Source: Variovorax paradoxus (GTDB lineage Bacteria > Pseudomonadota > Gammaproteobacteria > Burkholderiales > Burkholderiaceae_C). From it: 64,000 nucleotides of DNA. The translations under genes and the position numbers were made by a program. The stretch is from contig NZ_JAUSXL010000001.1 in assembly GCF_030815975.1 (NCBI RefSeq), forward strand, positions 496,001-560,000, written 5' to 3'. Below, piece by piece: positions 1 through 10,115 of this stretch; positions within the stretch are counted from its first letter, which is position 1; each line of letters opens with the position of its first letter. The notes under the pieces are model-generated. The model was given only the letters and a program-made list of their open reading frames with translations. It did not search any database and had not been told where the DNA came from.

Positions 1-310
1 GCCGGTCATTCTCGACAACGACTGGTCGCAGCTGCATCGCGCCTTCCACCTCGCGCTGCTGGCCGCCTGCCCCTCGCTGCGCCAGCGCGTCTGGGGCGCG
101 AGCCTGTTCGACCAGGCCGAGCGCTACCGGCGGTTTTCCGCGCGCCACAGGAAGACCGCGCGCCGCAAGTCGAACGAGCACAAGAAGATCATGGACGCCA
201 CCTTGCGCCGCGACACGGACACGGCCTGCGCCCTGCTCGAGGAGCACATCCTGAGCACGCAGCGCAACGTGATCGCCGCGCTCAAGGCGGCCCAGGCCGC
301 GCAATCGTAG
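1..310 (+). CDS. GntR-family regulator, C-terminal FCD domain (partial)
   Basis: The window opens inside a plus-strand reading frame that ends at TAG 308-310; about 102 residues are visible and the start lies outside. The visible part is helical, with a W-x-x-LHRAFHLALLAACPS segment followed by a basic stretch and a final helix (ALLEEHILSTQRNVIAAL). This is the usual end of an FCD effector-binding domain, whose His/Asp residues bind metal and carboxylate ligands. It sits 33 bp upstream of the VOC gene in the same direction, so it may regulate or be co-transcribed with that cluster. The DNA-binding domain is not visible, so the family call rests on the FCD-like tail. Confidence 0.7.
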   Translation, partial: PVILDNDWSQLHRAFHLALLAACPSLRQRVWGASLFDQAERYRRFSARHRKTARRKSNEHKKIMDATLRRDTDTACALLEEHILSTQRNVIAALKAAQAAQS

Positions 311-343
311 GGGCGCGAGACCCCGTCACTGGAGACAGACAGC

Positions 344-901
344 ATGCTCAAGGTCGCCCGACCCACGCCATCGCATTTCGGCATCTTCGTCACCGACCTG
401 GAGCGGATGGTGGCCTTCTACACCGAGACCTTCGACCTCACGATCACCGACCGCGGCGAAGGCCGCACCTTCAGGAACCAGCTGGTGTTCACCAGCGCCA
501 GCCCGGACCAGCATCACCAGCTGGTGCTGGCCTCGGGCCGGCCGGCGGAGGCGACGTTCAGTACCGTGATGCAGATCTCCTTCGTGGTGCCGAGCATTCA
601 GCACCTGCGCGACATTTCCGCGCGCGCCGAGGCCAGGGGCGCCACCAGCATCCGCGGCCTGAACCATGGCAACGCGCTCTCGGTCTACATGCTGGACCCG
701 GAAGGCAACACGGTGGAGATCTATGTCGACACGCCGTTCTACATCGCGCAGCCGCATGGCGATCCGCTCGACCTGTCGAAGGACGACGAGACGCTCATGC
801 GCGAGACCGAAGCCGCGTGCCGCCGGGACCCGACCTTCATGCCGCTCGCGCAGTGGCAGGCGCAGTTCGAGTCGCGTGCACCGACGGCGCCTGCCGCCTG
901 A
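344..901 (+). CDS. VOC-family (glyoxalase/extradiol dioxygenase fold) protein
   Basis: 185 residues from ATG 344, with GGAGA upstream. The N-terminal part (PSHFGIFVTDLERMVAFYTETF) and the C-terminal LDPEGNTVEIYVDTPFY are the paired beta-alpha-beta modules of the vicinal oxygen chelate fold. His at about residue 11 and the Glu of VEIY are the expected metal ligands. The family includes ring-cleavage dioxygenases, glyoxalases and isomerases, and the substrate cannot be read from sequence. It is first in a run leading into a FAH-family hydrolase and a Bug receptor, which suggests a catabolic dioxygenase or isomerase acting before the hydrolase. Confidence 0.85.
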   Translation: MLKVARPTPSHFGIFVTDLERMVAFYTETFDLTITDRGEGRTFRNQLVFTSASPDQHHQLVLASGRPAEATFSTVMQISFVVPSIQHLRDISARAEARGATSIRGLNHGNALSVYMLDPEGNTVEIYVDTPFYIAQPHGDPLDLSKDDETLMRETEAACRRDPTFMPLAQWQAQFESRAPTAPAA

Positions 902-945
902 CGCGCCCGCCTTTTCCCAATCCCCGCATTTCAACCGGAGTTCCC

Positions 946-1809
946 ATGAAGCTTTTGTCATTTGTCCATCAAGGCCGTGAAACCTGGGGCGCAGTCGTCG
1001 GCGACGGCGTCGTCGATCTCGGCAAGGCGCGCCCCCAGCATGCGGGCCTGGTCGACTACATCGCCTCGGGCGAGTACCTGCAGGCGGCGCAGCATGTCGA
1101 AGGATTGCCCATCGCGGCCAAGCTGGCCGACATCACCTTCCTGCCGGTGATCCCGCGCTCCGAGAAGATCGTGTGCGCGGTGCGCAACTACATGGACCAT
1201 CACCAGGAGGTGCTGGCCGCCGGCATGCAGCGCGAACTGTCGGAGCAGCCGCCGATCTTCCTGCGCGTGTGGCGTTCGCAGTGCGCGCACAACCAGCCGA
1301 TCGTGCGGCCGCACGTGTCGGAATCGCTCGACTGGGAAGGCGAGCTCGCCGTCATCATCGGCAAGGGCGGACGCAACATCGCCGAGGCGGATGCCTTCGA
1401 CCATGTGGCGGGCTACTCCTGCTACAACGACGGCAGCGTGCGCGAGTGGCAGTTCCATGCCAAGCAGATCGCCTCGGGCAAGAACTTCGAATCGACCGGC
1501 GGCTTCGGCCCCTGGATGGTGACGGCCGACGAGATCGCGCCGGGCCGCGCGCTCAAGCTCGAGACCCGGCTCAACGGCGAAGTGGTGCAGAGCAGCCACA
1601 CGGGCCACATGATCTTCAGCATTCCGAAGCTCATCAGCTACGCGTCGACCATCTTCACGCTCACGCCCGGCGACGTCATCGCCACCGGCACGCCGGCCGG
1701 CGTGGGCTGGAGCAAGAAGCCGCCGCGCTTCATGAAGCCGGGCGACGTGTGCGAGGTCGAGATCGAAGGCATCGGCGTGCTGCGCAACCCGATCGTGCAG
1801 CAGGACTGA
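946..1809 (+). CDS. Fumarylacetoacetate hydrolase (FAH) family protein
   Basis: 287 residues. I chose ATG 946 because CCGGAG lies just upstream and the protein begins MKLLSFVHQG as in the family; the same frame stays open further upstream to 817. The metal-binding FAH core is visible: DWEGELAVIIGKGGRNI supplies the Glu-x-Glu pair, YNDGSVREWQ the Asp, and FTLTPGDVIATGTPAGVG the substrate loop. FAH proteins cleave or decarboxylate beta-diketo and oxo-acids in aromatic and sugar-acid catabolism. Placement between the VOC gene and a Bug receptor fits a late step in an organic-acid pathway. The exact substrate is not inferable. Confidence 0.9.
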   Translation: MKLLSFVHQGRETWGAVVGDGVVDLGKARPQHAGLVDYIASGEYLQAAQHVEGLPIAAKLADITFLPVIPRSEKIVCAVRNYMDHHQEVLAAGMQRELSEQPPIFLRVWRSQCAHNQPIVRPHVSESLDWEGELAVIIGKGGRNIAEADAFDHVAGYSCYNDGSVREWQFHAKQIASGKNFESTGGFGPWMVTADEIAPGRALKLETRLNGEVVQSSHTGHMIFSIPKLISYASTIFTLTPGDVIATGTPAGVGWSKKPPRFMKPGDVCEVEIEGIGVLRNPIVQQD

Positions 1810-1882
1810 AGCCCAAAGGCCCAGCGCCCGGACCGCGGCGGCACAAGCCGCGGCCTTCATTCCACAACATTGGAGACAAACC

Positions 1883-2854
1883 ATGTGGCACAGACGATTG
1901 CTCGTCGCCGCAGGCCTGACCCTGGCCTGCGCGGCACCCCTTCACGGCCTGGCCCAGGGCTTCCCGGACAAGCCGATCAAGATCTACCAGGGCTTTGCGG
2001 CCGGCGGCAACGCCGACACCATTGCGCGGGTGGTCAGCACGGAAATGGCCAAGGGACTGGGGCAGCCCTTCGTGGTCGAGGCCCAGACCGGCGCGGGGGG
2101 CACCATCGCCGCGTCAACGGTGGCGCGCGCCAAGCCCGACGGCTACACGCTGCTGCTGGCCACCGGCGGCCATGCGGTGGCCGGCGCGCTCTACAACAAG
2201 CTCGCCTACCAGACGGTGTCGGACTTCCAGATGGTCTCGACCATCACCTACTTTCCGTTCCTGCTGGTGGTGCGGGCCGATTCGCCCTATCGCGGATTGG
2301 CCGAGATGCTTGCGGCGGCGCGGGCCGATGCGCGCGGCGTGTCGTACGGGTCGGCGGGCATCGGCTCCACCCACCATCTTGCCGGCGAGCTGCTGGTGAA
2401 GAGCGCCAACGTCGAGATGCTGCACATTCCCTACCGCGGCGATGCGGCCTCGGTCGCGGCGCTGCTCGGCGGCGAGGTGCCGATGATCATCGCGCCGCCC
2501 ACGGCCGTGCTGGCCCACATCAAGGCCGGCAAGCTCAGGGCGCTGGCCACCACCGGCGCGCAGCGCTGGAGCGTGATGCCCGAGCTGCCGACGGTGGCCG
2601 AGCAGGGCGTGCCGGGCTACGACGTGCGCTCCTGGGCCGGCTTCATGGCGCCCGCGGGCACGCCGCGCCCGGTGGTCGACCGCCTGCGTGCCGAGACGCT
2701 CAAGGCGCTGCAGGCGCCGGGCGTGCGCGTGCGGCTCGAAGAGATGGGCGGCGAAGCGCGCGGCAGCACGCCCGAAGAAATGACCACCATGGTGGCCGCC
2801 GAACTCAAGCGGTGGACCACCGTGGTGAACGATGCACACATACCCAAGCAATGA
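1883..2854 (+). CDS. Bug/TctC-family periplasmic solute-binding protein
   Basis: 323 residues from ATG 1883, preceded by GGAGA. A signal peptide (RRLLVAAGLTLACAAPLHGLAQG) leads to the family start FPDKPIKIYQGFAAGGNADTIAR. Later hallmarks are AKPDGYTLLLATGG, the IPYRGDAASVAALLGGEVPMI pocket region and MPELPTVAEQGVPGY. Bug proteins bind carboxylated metabolites in the periplasm, usually for a TctA/TctB tripartite transporter. No TctA or TctB gene is nearby, so this is an orphan receptor, as is common in Comamonadaceae and Bordetella. It is in a same-strand run with the FAH gene before it and the AA_synth gene after it. Confidence 0.93.
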   Translation: MWHRRLLVAAGLTLACAAPLHGLAQGFPDKPIKIYQGFAAGGNADTIARVVSTEMAKGLGQPFVVEAQTGAGGTIAASTVARAKPDGYTLLLATGGHAVAGALYNKLAYQTVSDFQMVSTITYFPFLLVVRADSPYRGLAEMLAAARADARGVSYGSAGIGSTHHLAGELLVKSANVEMLHIPYRGDAASVAALLGGEVPMIIAPPTAVLAHIKAGKLRALATTGAQRWSVMPELPTVAEQGVPGYDVRSWAGFMAPAGTPRPVVDRLRAETLKALQAPGVRVRLEEMGGEARGSTPEEMTTMVAAELKRWTTVVNDAHIPKQ

Positions 2855-2864
2855 GGACCCTTCC

Positions 2865-3443
2865 ATGTCCCTGATCGACATCCGCAAGCGCAGTCTTTCC
2901 ATCGAAACCATCTACCACGAGGGCGGTCCGCCGGCCGCGACGCCGCTCAGGCTGGCGGCCGCCTGCGCGGTCATCCACAACCCCTATGCAGGCCGCTACG
3001 AGCCGGACCTGATGCCCTTCATGGCCGAGCTGCGATCGCTCGGCACGCTGCTGGCCAACGAGCTGGTCGAGGTGCTGGGCCGGGACAAGGTCGAGGTCTA
3101 CAGCAAGGCCGCGATCGTGGGCGTGAACGGAGAGCTGGAGCACGGCGCCGTCTGGCACGAAGCCGGGGGCTGGGCCATGCGCCACGTGCTCGGCGAGCCG
3201 AAGGCGATCGTGCCCTCGGCCAAGGCGGTGGCCGCCACGGGCTACCGGCTCATGGTGCCGCTGCACTACATCCACGCCGCGTACGTGCGCAGCCATTACA
3301 ACTCGATAGAGGTCGGCATCCAGGATGCGCCGCGGCCGAACGAGATCCTGTTCGCGCTGGTGATGGGCACGGGAGGGCGGGTGCACGCCCGCCTGGGCGG
3401 CCTCGCCAAGGAGCAGGTGGCCGTGCACGACGGGCAGCGCTGA
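2865..3443 (+). CDS. Amino acid synthesis (AA_synth, former DUF1185) family protein
   Basis: 192 residues using ATG 2865, which has GAGGA directly upstream (the SD overlaps the stop of the Bug gene). The frame is open to 2832, but that start would lie inside the Bug gene. The sequence (LAACAVIHNPYAGRYEPDLMPFMAELRSLG, then GELEHGAVWHEAGGWAMR and PLHYIHAAYVRSHY) resembles the AA_synth family, whose biochemical role is poorly defined. Members often sit beside Bug receptors and catabolic enzymes, as here. The stop overlaps the start of the following oxidoreductase by one base, indicating one operon. Confidence 0.75.
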   Translation: MSLIDIRKRSLSIETIYHEGGPPAATPLRLAAACAVIHNPYAGRYEPDLMPFMAELRSLGTLLANELVEVLGRDKVEVYSKAAIVGVNGELEHGAVWHEAGGWAMRHVLGEPKAIVPSAKAVAATGYRLMVPLHYIHAAYVRSHYNSIEVGIQDAPRPNEILFALVMGTGGRVHARLGGLAKEQVAVHDGQR

Positions 3444-4462
3444 TGCACACCACCATGCAGGCGATCCAGCTCCAGGCACCCGGCGGCCCCGAGGTTCTGC
3501 AACTCGTGGAGCTTCCGCTGCCGCAGCCGCAGGCGGGCGAAGTGCGCGTCAAGGCCATGGCCATCGGCGCGGGCGGGCCCGACGTGCTGATCCGCAATGG
3601 CACCTACAAGTGGATGCCGCCGATGCCGGCGATTCCCGGCAACGAGATGGCCGGCATCGTCGATGCCGTCGGGCCTGGTGTCACCGCCCTGCACGTCGGC
3701 CAGCGCGTGTTCGTGAGCGCGCGTGAGCTCAAGCAGCGCGGCGGCTGCTACGCCGAAGCCATCTGCGTGCCCGAGGCCGCGCCCTTCGTTCTTCCCGATG
3801 CGATCCCCTTCGAGGATGCCGTGAGCCTCGGCAACTTCCAGCTTGCGCTGGCCATGCTGTCGAGCAACGGCAACCTGCCTGCGCAATCGATCCTGATTCC
3901 CGGCGCGGCGGGCGGCGTGGCTACGGCGCTGGTGCAAGTGGCACGCGACCGCGGCCTGCGCGTGATCGGCACAGCCTCCACCCCGCAGAAGCGGGATTTC
4001 GCGTTGGCCAATGGCGCGCACGATGTCATCGAAAGCGACCCGCGCGGCCTGACCGAGAAGGTCATGCAGCTCACCGGCGGGCGCGGCGTGGACCTGGCCT
4101 TCGATCACCTCGGCGGCGATCTTTTCATCGCCTGCCTGCGGGCCCTGGCGCCGTTCGGCATGGCGGTCTCCTACAACATCGTCAACGGCCCGCCGACGAG
4201 CGACGTGTTCGAGGAGCTTCGGCGGCTGCTGGGCAAGAGCCTGGCCGTGCGCACTTTCTCGATCCACGCCATCGACGCCGACGTCGCGCAGCGGCGCGGC
4301 TTCATGGAGGCCGCCATCGCGCTCATGGCCGAGGGCCGCGTGCATGCGCCACCGGCCACCTGCTTCGCGCTGGCGGATTCGCGCCGCGCCCATGAAGTGC
4401 TCGACAGCGGAAGCGCAGCCGGCAAGATCGTGCTGCTGCCTGCCGGCCGGTCTCGAGGCTAG
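3443..4462 (+). CDS. Zinc-type alcohol dehydrogenase-like / NADPH:quinone oxidoreductase
   Basis: 339 residues from ATG 3443, overlapping the previous stop (TGATG). Medium-chain dehydrogenase architecture: an N-terminal GroES-like fold (GGPEVLQLVELPLPQPQAGEVRVK, IPGNEMAGIVDAVGPGV) and a Rossmann domain with an IPGAAGGVATALVQVA nucleotide-binding loop. The structural zinc Cys cluster of true alcohol dehydrogenases is absent, which favours the quinone oxidoreductase/enoyl reductase branch. It ends the first operon and likely reduces an unsaturated carbonyl or quinone intermediate. The substrate is unknown. Confidence 0.85.
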   Translation: MHTTMQAIQLQAPGGPEVLQLVELPLPQPQAGEVRVKAMAIGAGGPDVLIRNGTYKWMPPMPAIPGNEMAGIVDAVGPGVTALHVGQRVFVSARELKQRGGCYAEAICVPEAAPFVLPDAIPFEDAVSLGNFQLALAMLSSNGNLPAQSILIPGAAGGVATALVQVARDRGLRVIGTASTPQKRDFALANGAHDVIESDPRGLTEKVMQLTGGRGVDLAFDHLGGDLFIACLRALAPFGMAVSYNIVNGPPTSDVFEELRRLLGKSLAVRTFSIHAIDADVAQRRGFMEAAIALMAEGRVHAPPATCFALADSRRAHEVLDSGSAAGKIVLLPAGRSRG

Positions 4463-4514
4463 GCGGCGCGAGAACCCGCCTGGGCGCAGCCGGACTGCCG
4501 CCACGGCGGGCGAT

Positions 4515-5081
4515 TCAAAGCAGCGCGCTCCTGAACAGAGACCGCCGGCTGAACGCCTTTCCCGATTCGACAAAAACGCCTTCGCCGGTGTAGTGGATCG
4601 TCTTCGGATGCCGGGGCGATTCGGCGGCATGGGCCTTCACGACTTCGAGGATGAAGAAGTCGTATTTGCCGACCAAGCTGCGGTCGTGCACGCGGCATTC
4701 GAAGCTCGCGTGGCACTCGCCGATGAGCGGCGCCTTCACGTGCTCGGCATCGACTGCCGTGAGGCCGAAGACCGCGAACTTGTCGATCTCGGCCCCCGAG
4801 CTGTTGCCGATCCGCACGACCTCATCGGTGAGCGGCCGCGTGGGCAGGTTGATGACGCACTCGCCGCTGCGGCGGATCATCTCGAAGCTGTGGTTCGCGC
4901 GCGCGATCACGCACCCGACCAGCGACGGCGTGAACTCCATCACCGTGTGCCAGCCCAGCGTCATGATGTTGTTCTTTCCCTTCCAGCGGGAAGACAAGAG
5001 CACGATCGGGCCCGGCTCCAGGAACTGCCGGACCTGGGAGACTGGGAAGTCCGTCTTGGTGAAAAGCCTTTTCTTCGTCAT
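4515..5081 (-). CDS. Flavin reductase family (FMN-binding split barrel) protein
   Basis: 188 residues from ATG 5081 (MTKKRLFTKTDFPVSQ); a longer start at 5102 is possible but less likely. The segment GPIVLLSSRWKGKNNIMTLGWHTVMEFTPSLVGCVIARANHS is the conserved FMN/NADH region of the flavin reductase-like fold, and FILEVVKAH with a late HYTGEGVF closes the barrel. Such proteins supply reduced FMN to monooxygenases or act on flavin-linked substrates. It is convergent with the oxidoreductase and lies 53 bp downstream of the GntR regulator, so the two could be co-transcribed. Confidence 0.85.
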   Translation of the reverse strand: MTKKRLFTKTDFPVSQVRQFLEPGPIVLLSSRWKGKNNIMTLGWHTVMEFTPSLVGCVIARANHSFEMIRRSGECVINLPTRPLTDEVVRIGNSSGAEIDKFAVFGLTAVDAEHVKAPLIGECHASFECRVHDRSLVGKYDFFILEVVKAHAAESPRHPKTIHYTGEGVFVESGKAFSRRSLFRSALL

Positions 5082-5134
5082 CGCGATACCGCGTCGTCGC
5101 ATTCGGAAGTGTGTGCGGTACCGTGAAGCACGCC

Positions 5135-5830
5135 TCAGCTCCCCCCCGCAATGAAATCCGGATGACGCGCGCAGATCTCCGGCAGCGAGCTCAGCGTGCC
5201 GGAGAGATGCTCGCGCAACGCCTTCTGCGCCGCGGCGCCGTCGTGCCTGGCAATGGCACGCACGATGGCGCGGTGGTCGCGCAGGATCGCTTCAGTCTTG
5301 CCGGCCGTGGGCAGGTGCAGGCGCCGCAGGCGGTCCACGTGGCCCGAGACGCGGCACACCATGTCCCACAGGCTCGGCACGCCCGCGGCTTCGTACATCA
5401 GGTGATGGAACTTGCGGTCGGCGCCGACGAAGTCGCCGTACTGCCGGGCCGCCGCCAGCGTCGCCTGCAGCGCGACCTGGGCCTGCAGCTGGGCCACCAG
5501 CTCGGGCGGCGCCTCTTCAGCGAGCTGATGCACGATCTCGAGTTCGATCGAGCGGCGCAGAAAGTGCGCCTGCCGCGCCGCGTCGACGTCGATGCGGCTC
5601 ACCAGCGTGGCGTGCTGCGGGAACACATCCACCAGGCCTTCCTCGGCGAGGCGCAGCAGGGCCTCGCGCACTGGCGTCTGGCTCACGCCGAAGCGGTCGG
5701 CCAGCTCCTGCCGGGCCAGCACGGTGCCAGGCGCGAGTTCGAGCGAAAGGATGGCATCGCGCAGCTTTTCGAGCACCTGTGGCGCTGCAAGGCGTGTGCG
5801 GTCGAGTCGGATCCGGGGGAGGGCTGTCAT
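5135..5830 (-). CDS. GntR-family transcriptional regulator (FCD subfamily)
   Basis: 231 residues from ATG 5830. The N-terminal winged helix is clear (APGTVLARQELADRFGVSQTPVREALLRLAEEGLVDV, residues about 33-70). The FCD domain follows, with the His/Asp ligand-binding pattern (FVGADRKFHHLMYEAAG, DHRAIVRAI, LREHLSGTL). It is divergent from the IlvD/Edd dehydratase at 5896 with only 65 bp between the starts, so it probably controls that gene and possibly itself. The effector is likely a small carboxylate or sugar acid, from family knowledge and context only. Confidence 0.93.
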   Translation of the reverse strand: MTALPRIRLDRTRLAAPQVLEKLRDAILSLELAPGTVLARQELADRFGVSQTPVREALLRLAEEGLVDVFPQHATLVSRIDVDAARQAHFLRRSIELEIVHQLAEEAPPELVAQLQAQVALQATLAAARQYGDFVGADRKFHHLMYEAAGVPSLWDMVCRVSGHVDRLRRLHLPTAGKTEAILRDHRAIVRAIARHDGAAAQKALREHLSGTLSSLPEICARHPDFIAGGS

Positions 5831-5847
5831 TCGCTGGAATTTTCGCT

Positions 5848-5876
5848 TTGACCGAGTGATATATTAGTGTTTTAAT
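5848..5876 (+). promoter_or_regulatory. Predicted sigma-70 promoter for the dehydratase operon
   Basis: In the 65-bp divergent gap there is TTGACC at 5848-5853 and, after exactly 17 bp, TTTAAT at 5871-5876, good matches to -35 and -10 boxes. The AT-rich segment TGATATATTA (5857-5866) between them is palindrome-like and could be the GntR operator. Transcription would begin near 5883, leaving a very short leader if the start is ATG 5896 and a more normal one if it is ATG 5914. Confidence 0.5.
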
Positions 5877-5895
5877 GTAGCTGATCCCACAAAGA

Positions 5896-7641
<1,746 letters not shown>

Positions 7642-7694
7642 AGACCACTTTCCCGACCGACGAACGATCAAGCAAGCCAACGGAGACCGACGAC

Positions 7695-8405
7695 GTGAAT
7701 CCCAATACCCGCGAGAAGCTGATGAAGGTCAGCACCGCCACCCTGTGCACGGCGCTGTTCAAGCGCGGACTGCGCAACCAGTTCATCCAGGACGTGCATC
7801 CGCTCGACCCGAGCCTGCCCAACATGGTCGGCGAGGCCTTCACGCTGCGCTACATGCCGGCGCGCGAGGACCTGAATCCGATCACCGTGTTCAACGACCG
7901 CAACCATCCGCAGCGCCAGGCCGTGGAGCAGTGCCCGGTGGGCGCGGTGCTGCTGATGGACAGCCGCAAGGACGCGCGCGCCGCCTCGGCCGGCGGCATC
8001 CTGGTGAGCCGGCTCATGAAGCGCGGCGTGGCCGGCGTGGTCACCGACGGCGGCTTTCGCGACAGCCCCGACATCGCGCGGCTCGGCTTTCCCGCCTACC
8101 ACCAGCGCCCGAGCGCGCCCACCAACCTGACCTTGCACCAGGCCATCGACATCAACGTGCCGATCGGCTGCGGCGACGTGGCCGTGTGGCCCGGCGACGT
8201 GGTGGTGGGCGATGCCGAAGGCGTCATCGTGATTCCGGCCGGCATTGCCGACGAGGTTGCGGCCGAGGCCACCGAGATGACCGTCTTCGAGGACTTCGTG
8301 CAGGAAAAAGTGCTCGAGGGCCGCTCCATCCTCGGCCTCTATCCGCCGACCGAGGAGCAAAGCCGCACCGAGTTCGCCGCCTGGCGGCAGGTCCGCGGGC
8401 GCTGA
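7695..8405 (+). CDS. RraA-like / HMG aldolase family protein
   Basis: 236 residues using GTG 7695, which has GGAGA eight bases upstream; an internal ATG at 7722 would remove nine residues. The family core is visible: STATLCTALFKRG at the start, GGILVSRLMKRGVAGVVTDGGFRDSPDIARLG in the middle (the Asp and Arg that bind metal and pyruvyl group) and GDVVVGDAEGVIVIP. Family members are class II 4-hydroxy-4-methyl-2-oxoglutarate aldolases/oxaloacetate decarboxylases or RNase E inhibitors. Operon context with a sugar-acid dehydratase favours a keto-acid lyase or decarboxylase. The frame is open far upstream, but that part is a shadow of the dehydratase. Confidence 0.85.
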   Translation: MNPNTREKLMKVSTATLCTALFKRGLRNQFIQDVHPLDPSLPNMVGEAFTLRYMPAREDLNPITVFNDRNHPQRQAVEQCPVGAVLLMDSRKDARAASAGGILVSRLMKRGVAGVVTDGGFRDSPDIARLGFPAYHQRPSAPTNLTLHQAIDINVPIGCGDVAVWPGDVVVGDAEGVIVIPAGIADEVAAEATEMTVFEDFVQEKVLEGRSILGLYPPTEEQSRTEFAAWRQVRGR

Positions 8406-8444
8406 CGCCGGTTTCCCCCGACAAACGACAAGAGAGACAACACC

Positions 8445-9452
8445 ATGCCCTTCATCCAACGCGCCGCGGGCCTTGGGTCCGCCGCACTCGCGTCCGTACT
8501 CGCATCAACACTCGCACTCGCACCGGCCGCGGTCCTCGCGCAGGCCGAATGGCCCGCCGCCAAGCCCATCACCTACGTCGTGCCCTTCACGGCCGGCGGC
8601 TCCACCGACATCGTGGGCCGCATCCTGTCGAACAAGCTGCAGGAGAGCCTTCACCAATCGGTGGTGGTGGACAACAGGCCGGGGCAGGCTGGCGGCATCG
8701 GCGCGGCCTACGTGGCCAAGGCCGCGCCCGACGGCTACACGCTGTTCGGCGGCACCATCAGCACGCACGCCATCAACCCCAGCCTCTACAAGAAGCTGCC
8801 CTACGACGCCGTGAAGGACTTCGAGCCCGTGTCGCTGGTCGGGCGGCTGCCCAACGTGCTGATCGTCAACAGCCAGCTTGGCGTGAACTCGGTGGCCGAG
8901 CTCATCGCGCTGCTCAAGAAGGACGAGTCCAAGCGCACCTTCGCCTCGTCCGGCGCCGGCACCTCGACGCACCTGGCGGGCGAGATGTTCGCCGACATGA
9001 TCGGCGTCAAGCTCACGCACGTGCCGTACAAGGGCACGCCGCCCGCCATGACCGATGTCGCGTCGGGCCTGGTGCCCTTCATGTTCGACCAGGTGACCGC
9101 CGCGCTGCCGCTCGTCAAGAGCGGCCGGCTCAAACTGCTGGCCGTGACCACCGGCAAGCGCATCGCGCTGGTGCCGGAACTGCCGACCATGATCGAGTCG
9201 GGCGTGCCGGGCTTCGAGATGTCGTCGTGGCAGGCGGTCTATGCGCCCAAGGGCACGCCCAAGCCCGTCGTGCAGCGCCTGAATGCCGAGATCGTGAAGG
9301 CCCTGAAGCAGCCCGACGTGCAGGCCAGGCTCTCCGGCCAGCTGGCCATGGAAATCGTCGGCAGCACGCCCGAGGAACTGCGCGACCACATGGCGCGCGA
9401 GATCCCGCGCTGGGCCGAGCTGGTGAAGAAGTCGGGCGCGACCGCGGACTGA
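8445..9452 (+). CDS. Bug/TctC-family periplasmic solute-binding protein
   Basis: 335 residues from ATG 8445. The signal peptide is long and Ala/Leu rich and ends near AVLAQAEW. Family hallmarks follow: AKPITYVVPFTAGGSTDIVGRIL, AAPDGYTLFGG, THVPYKGTPPAMTDVASGLVPFMFDQV and LVPELPTMIESGVPGFEM. It would bind a carboxylate substrate, plausibly the sugar acid handled by the upstream dehydratase. No membrane subunits are present. It is the last gene of this catabolic run; the accessory small-gene array begins after it. Confidence 0.93.
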   Translation: MPFIQRAAGLGSAALASVLASTLALAPAAVLAQAEWPAAKPITYVVPFTAGGSTDIVGRILSNKLQESLHQSVVVDNRPGQAGGIGAAYVAKAAPDGYTLFGGTISTHAINPSLYKKLPYDAVKDFEPVSLVGRLPNVLIVNSQLGVNSVAELIALLKKDESKRTFASSGAGTSTHLAGEMFADMIGVKLTHVPYKGTPPAMTDVASGLVPFMFDQVTAALPLVKSGRLKLLAVTTGKRIALVPELPTMIESGVPGFEMSSWQAVYAPKGTPKPVVQRLNAEIVKALKQPDVQARLSGQLAMEIVGSTPEELRDHMAREIPRWAELVKKSGATAD

Positions 9453-9618
9453 TCCGCGTGAAGGCGCGCATCCGGCGAAAATGCATCGAAGGCGTAGCCT
9501 ACTTTTTCAAGAGATTTGGAGGCACTTCTCCGACTCGCTACTGGGTAGCTACGCGGGTGCACAAAGTGGGGGCCTGGACGAACGAGCAAGGTTTCCTATT
9601 TCTAGCAAGGGAAGTGCC

Positions 9619-10047
9619 ATGGATTTCGAGTCGCTGCTGGGGCGTCAGTTGAAGGACGACGAGGTTGTCGAAGTGTTGGAGGCGCGGGACATGCAAGTCG
9701 TCTACGACTTCGACCGAACACACGAGAATCTTGAGGATGTTTATTGGGCTGCAGCACAAGCATCCGGTTTTCAGTTCCGGTTCGACCAAAACCAGAAGCT
9801 GGGCGTTGTGTTTCTCTATATCGCCGCCAGCGAGGGTTTTAGGCCTATCGCGCGCAACGAAGTGGGAGCTCCTTTGTATGAGAGCTTCGATGAGGCGAAG
9901 CGGGACTTCACGCGGGACGGAATTTCTTTCAGGGAAAGCCCCGGGGAGAAATGGTGGGTCAAAGGCGATTTCGGGTCCAACACACGGCACTACCAGTTTC
10001 GGGATGGCGCGCTGTTTCGTGTCACGCTGAGCACGAAGGCGGCATAG
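9619..10047 (+). CDS. Hypothetical protein, 142 aa
   Basis: ATG 9619 (MDFESLLGRQLKDDEVVEVL) is preferred because GGAAG lies just upstream; the frame is open back to 9481 with a composition unlike coding sequence. The product is soluble and acidic, with many aromatics and no signal peptide or membrane segment. I do not recognise the family. It is the first gene of a plus-strand series of short orphan genes of lower GC than the catabolic clusters. Its character (small, acidic, solitary) resembles immunity proteins, but that is only a guess. Confidence 0.65.
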   Translation: MDFESLLGRQLKDDEVVEVLEARDMQVVYDFDRTHENLEDVYWAAAQASGFQFRFDQNQKLGVVFLYIAASEGFRPIARNEVGAPLYESFDEAKRDFTRDGISFRESPGEKWWVKGDFGSNTRHYQFRDGALFRVTLSTKAA

Positions 10048-10115
10048 GCTACGCCGGTGGCGATGTCTCGATCGACGTCTGCCAGGGTGCGCATCGCAGC
10101 TAGAGAGAACAAGTC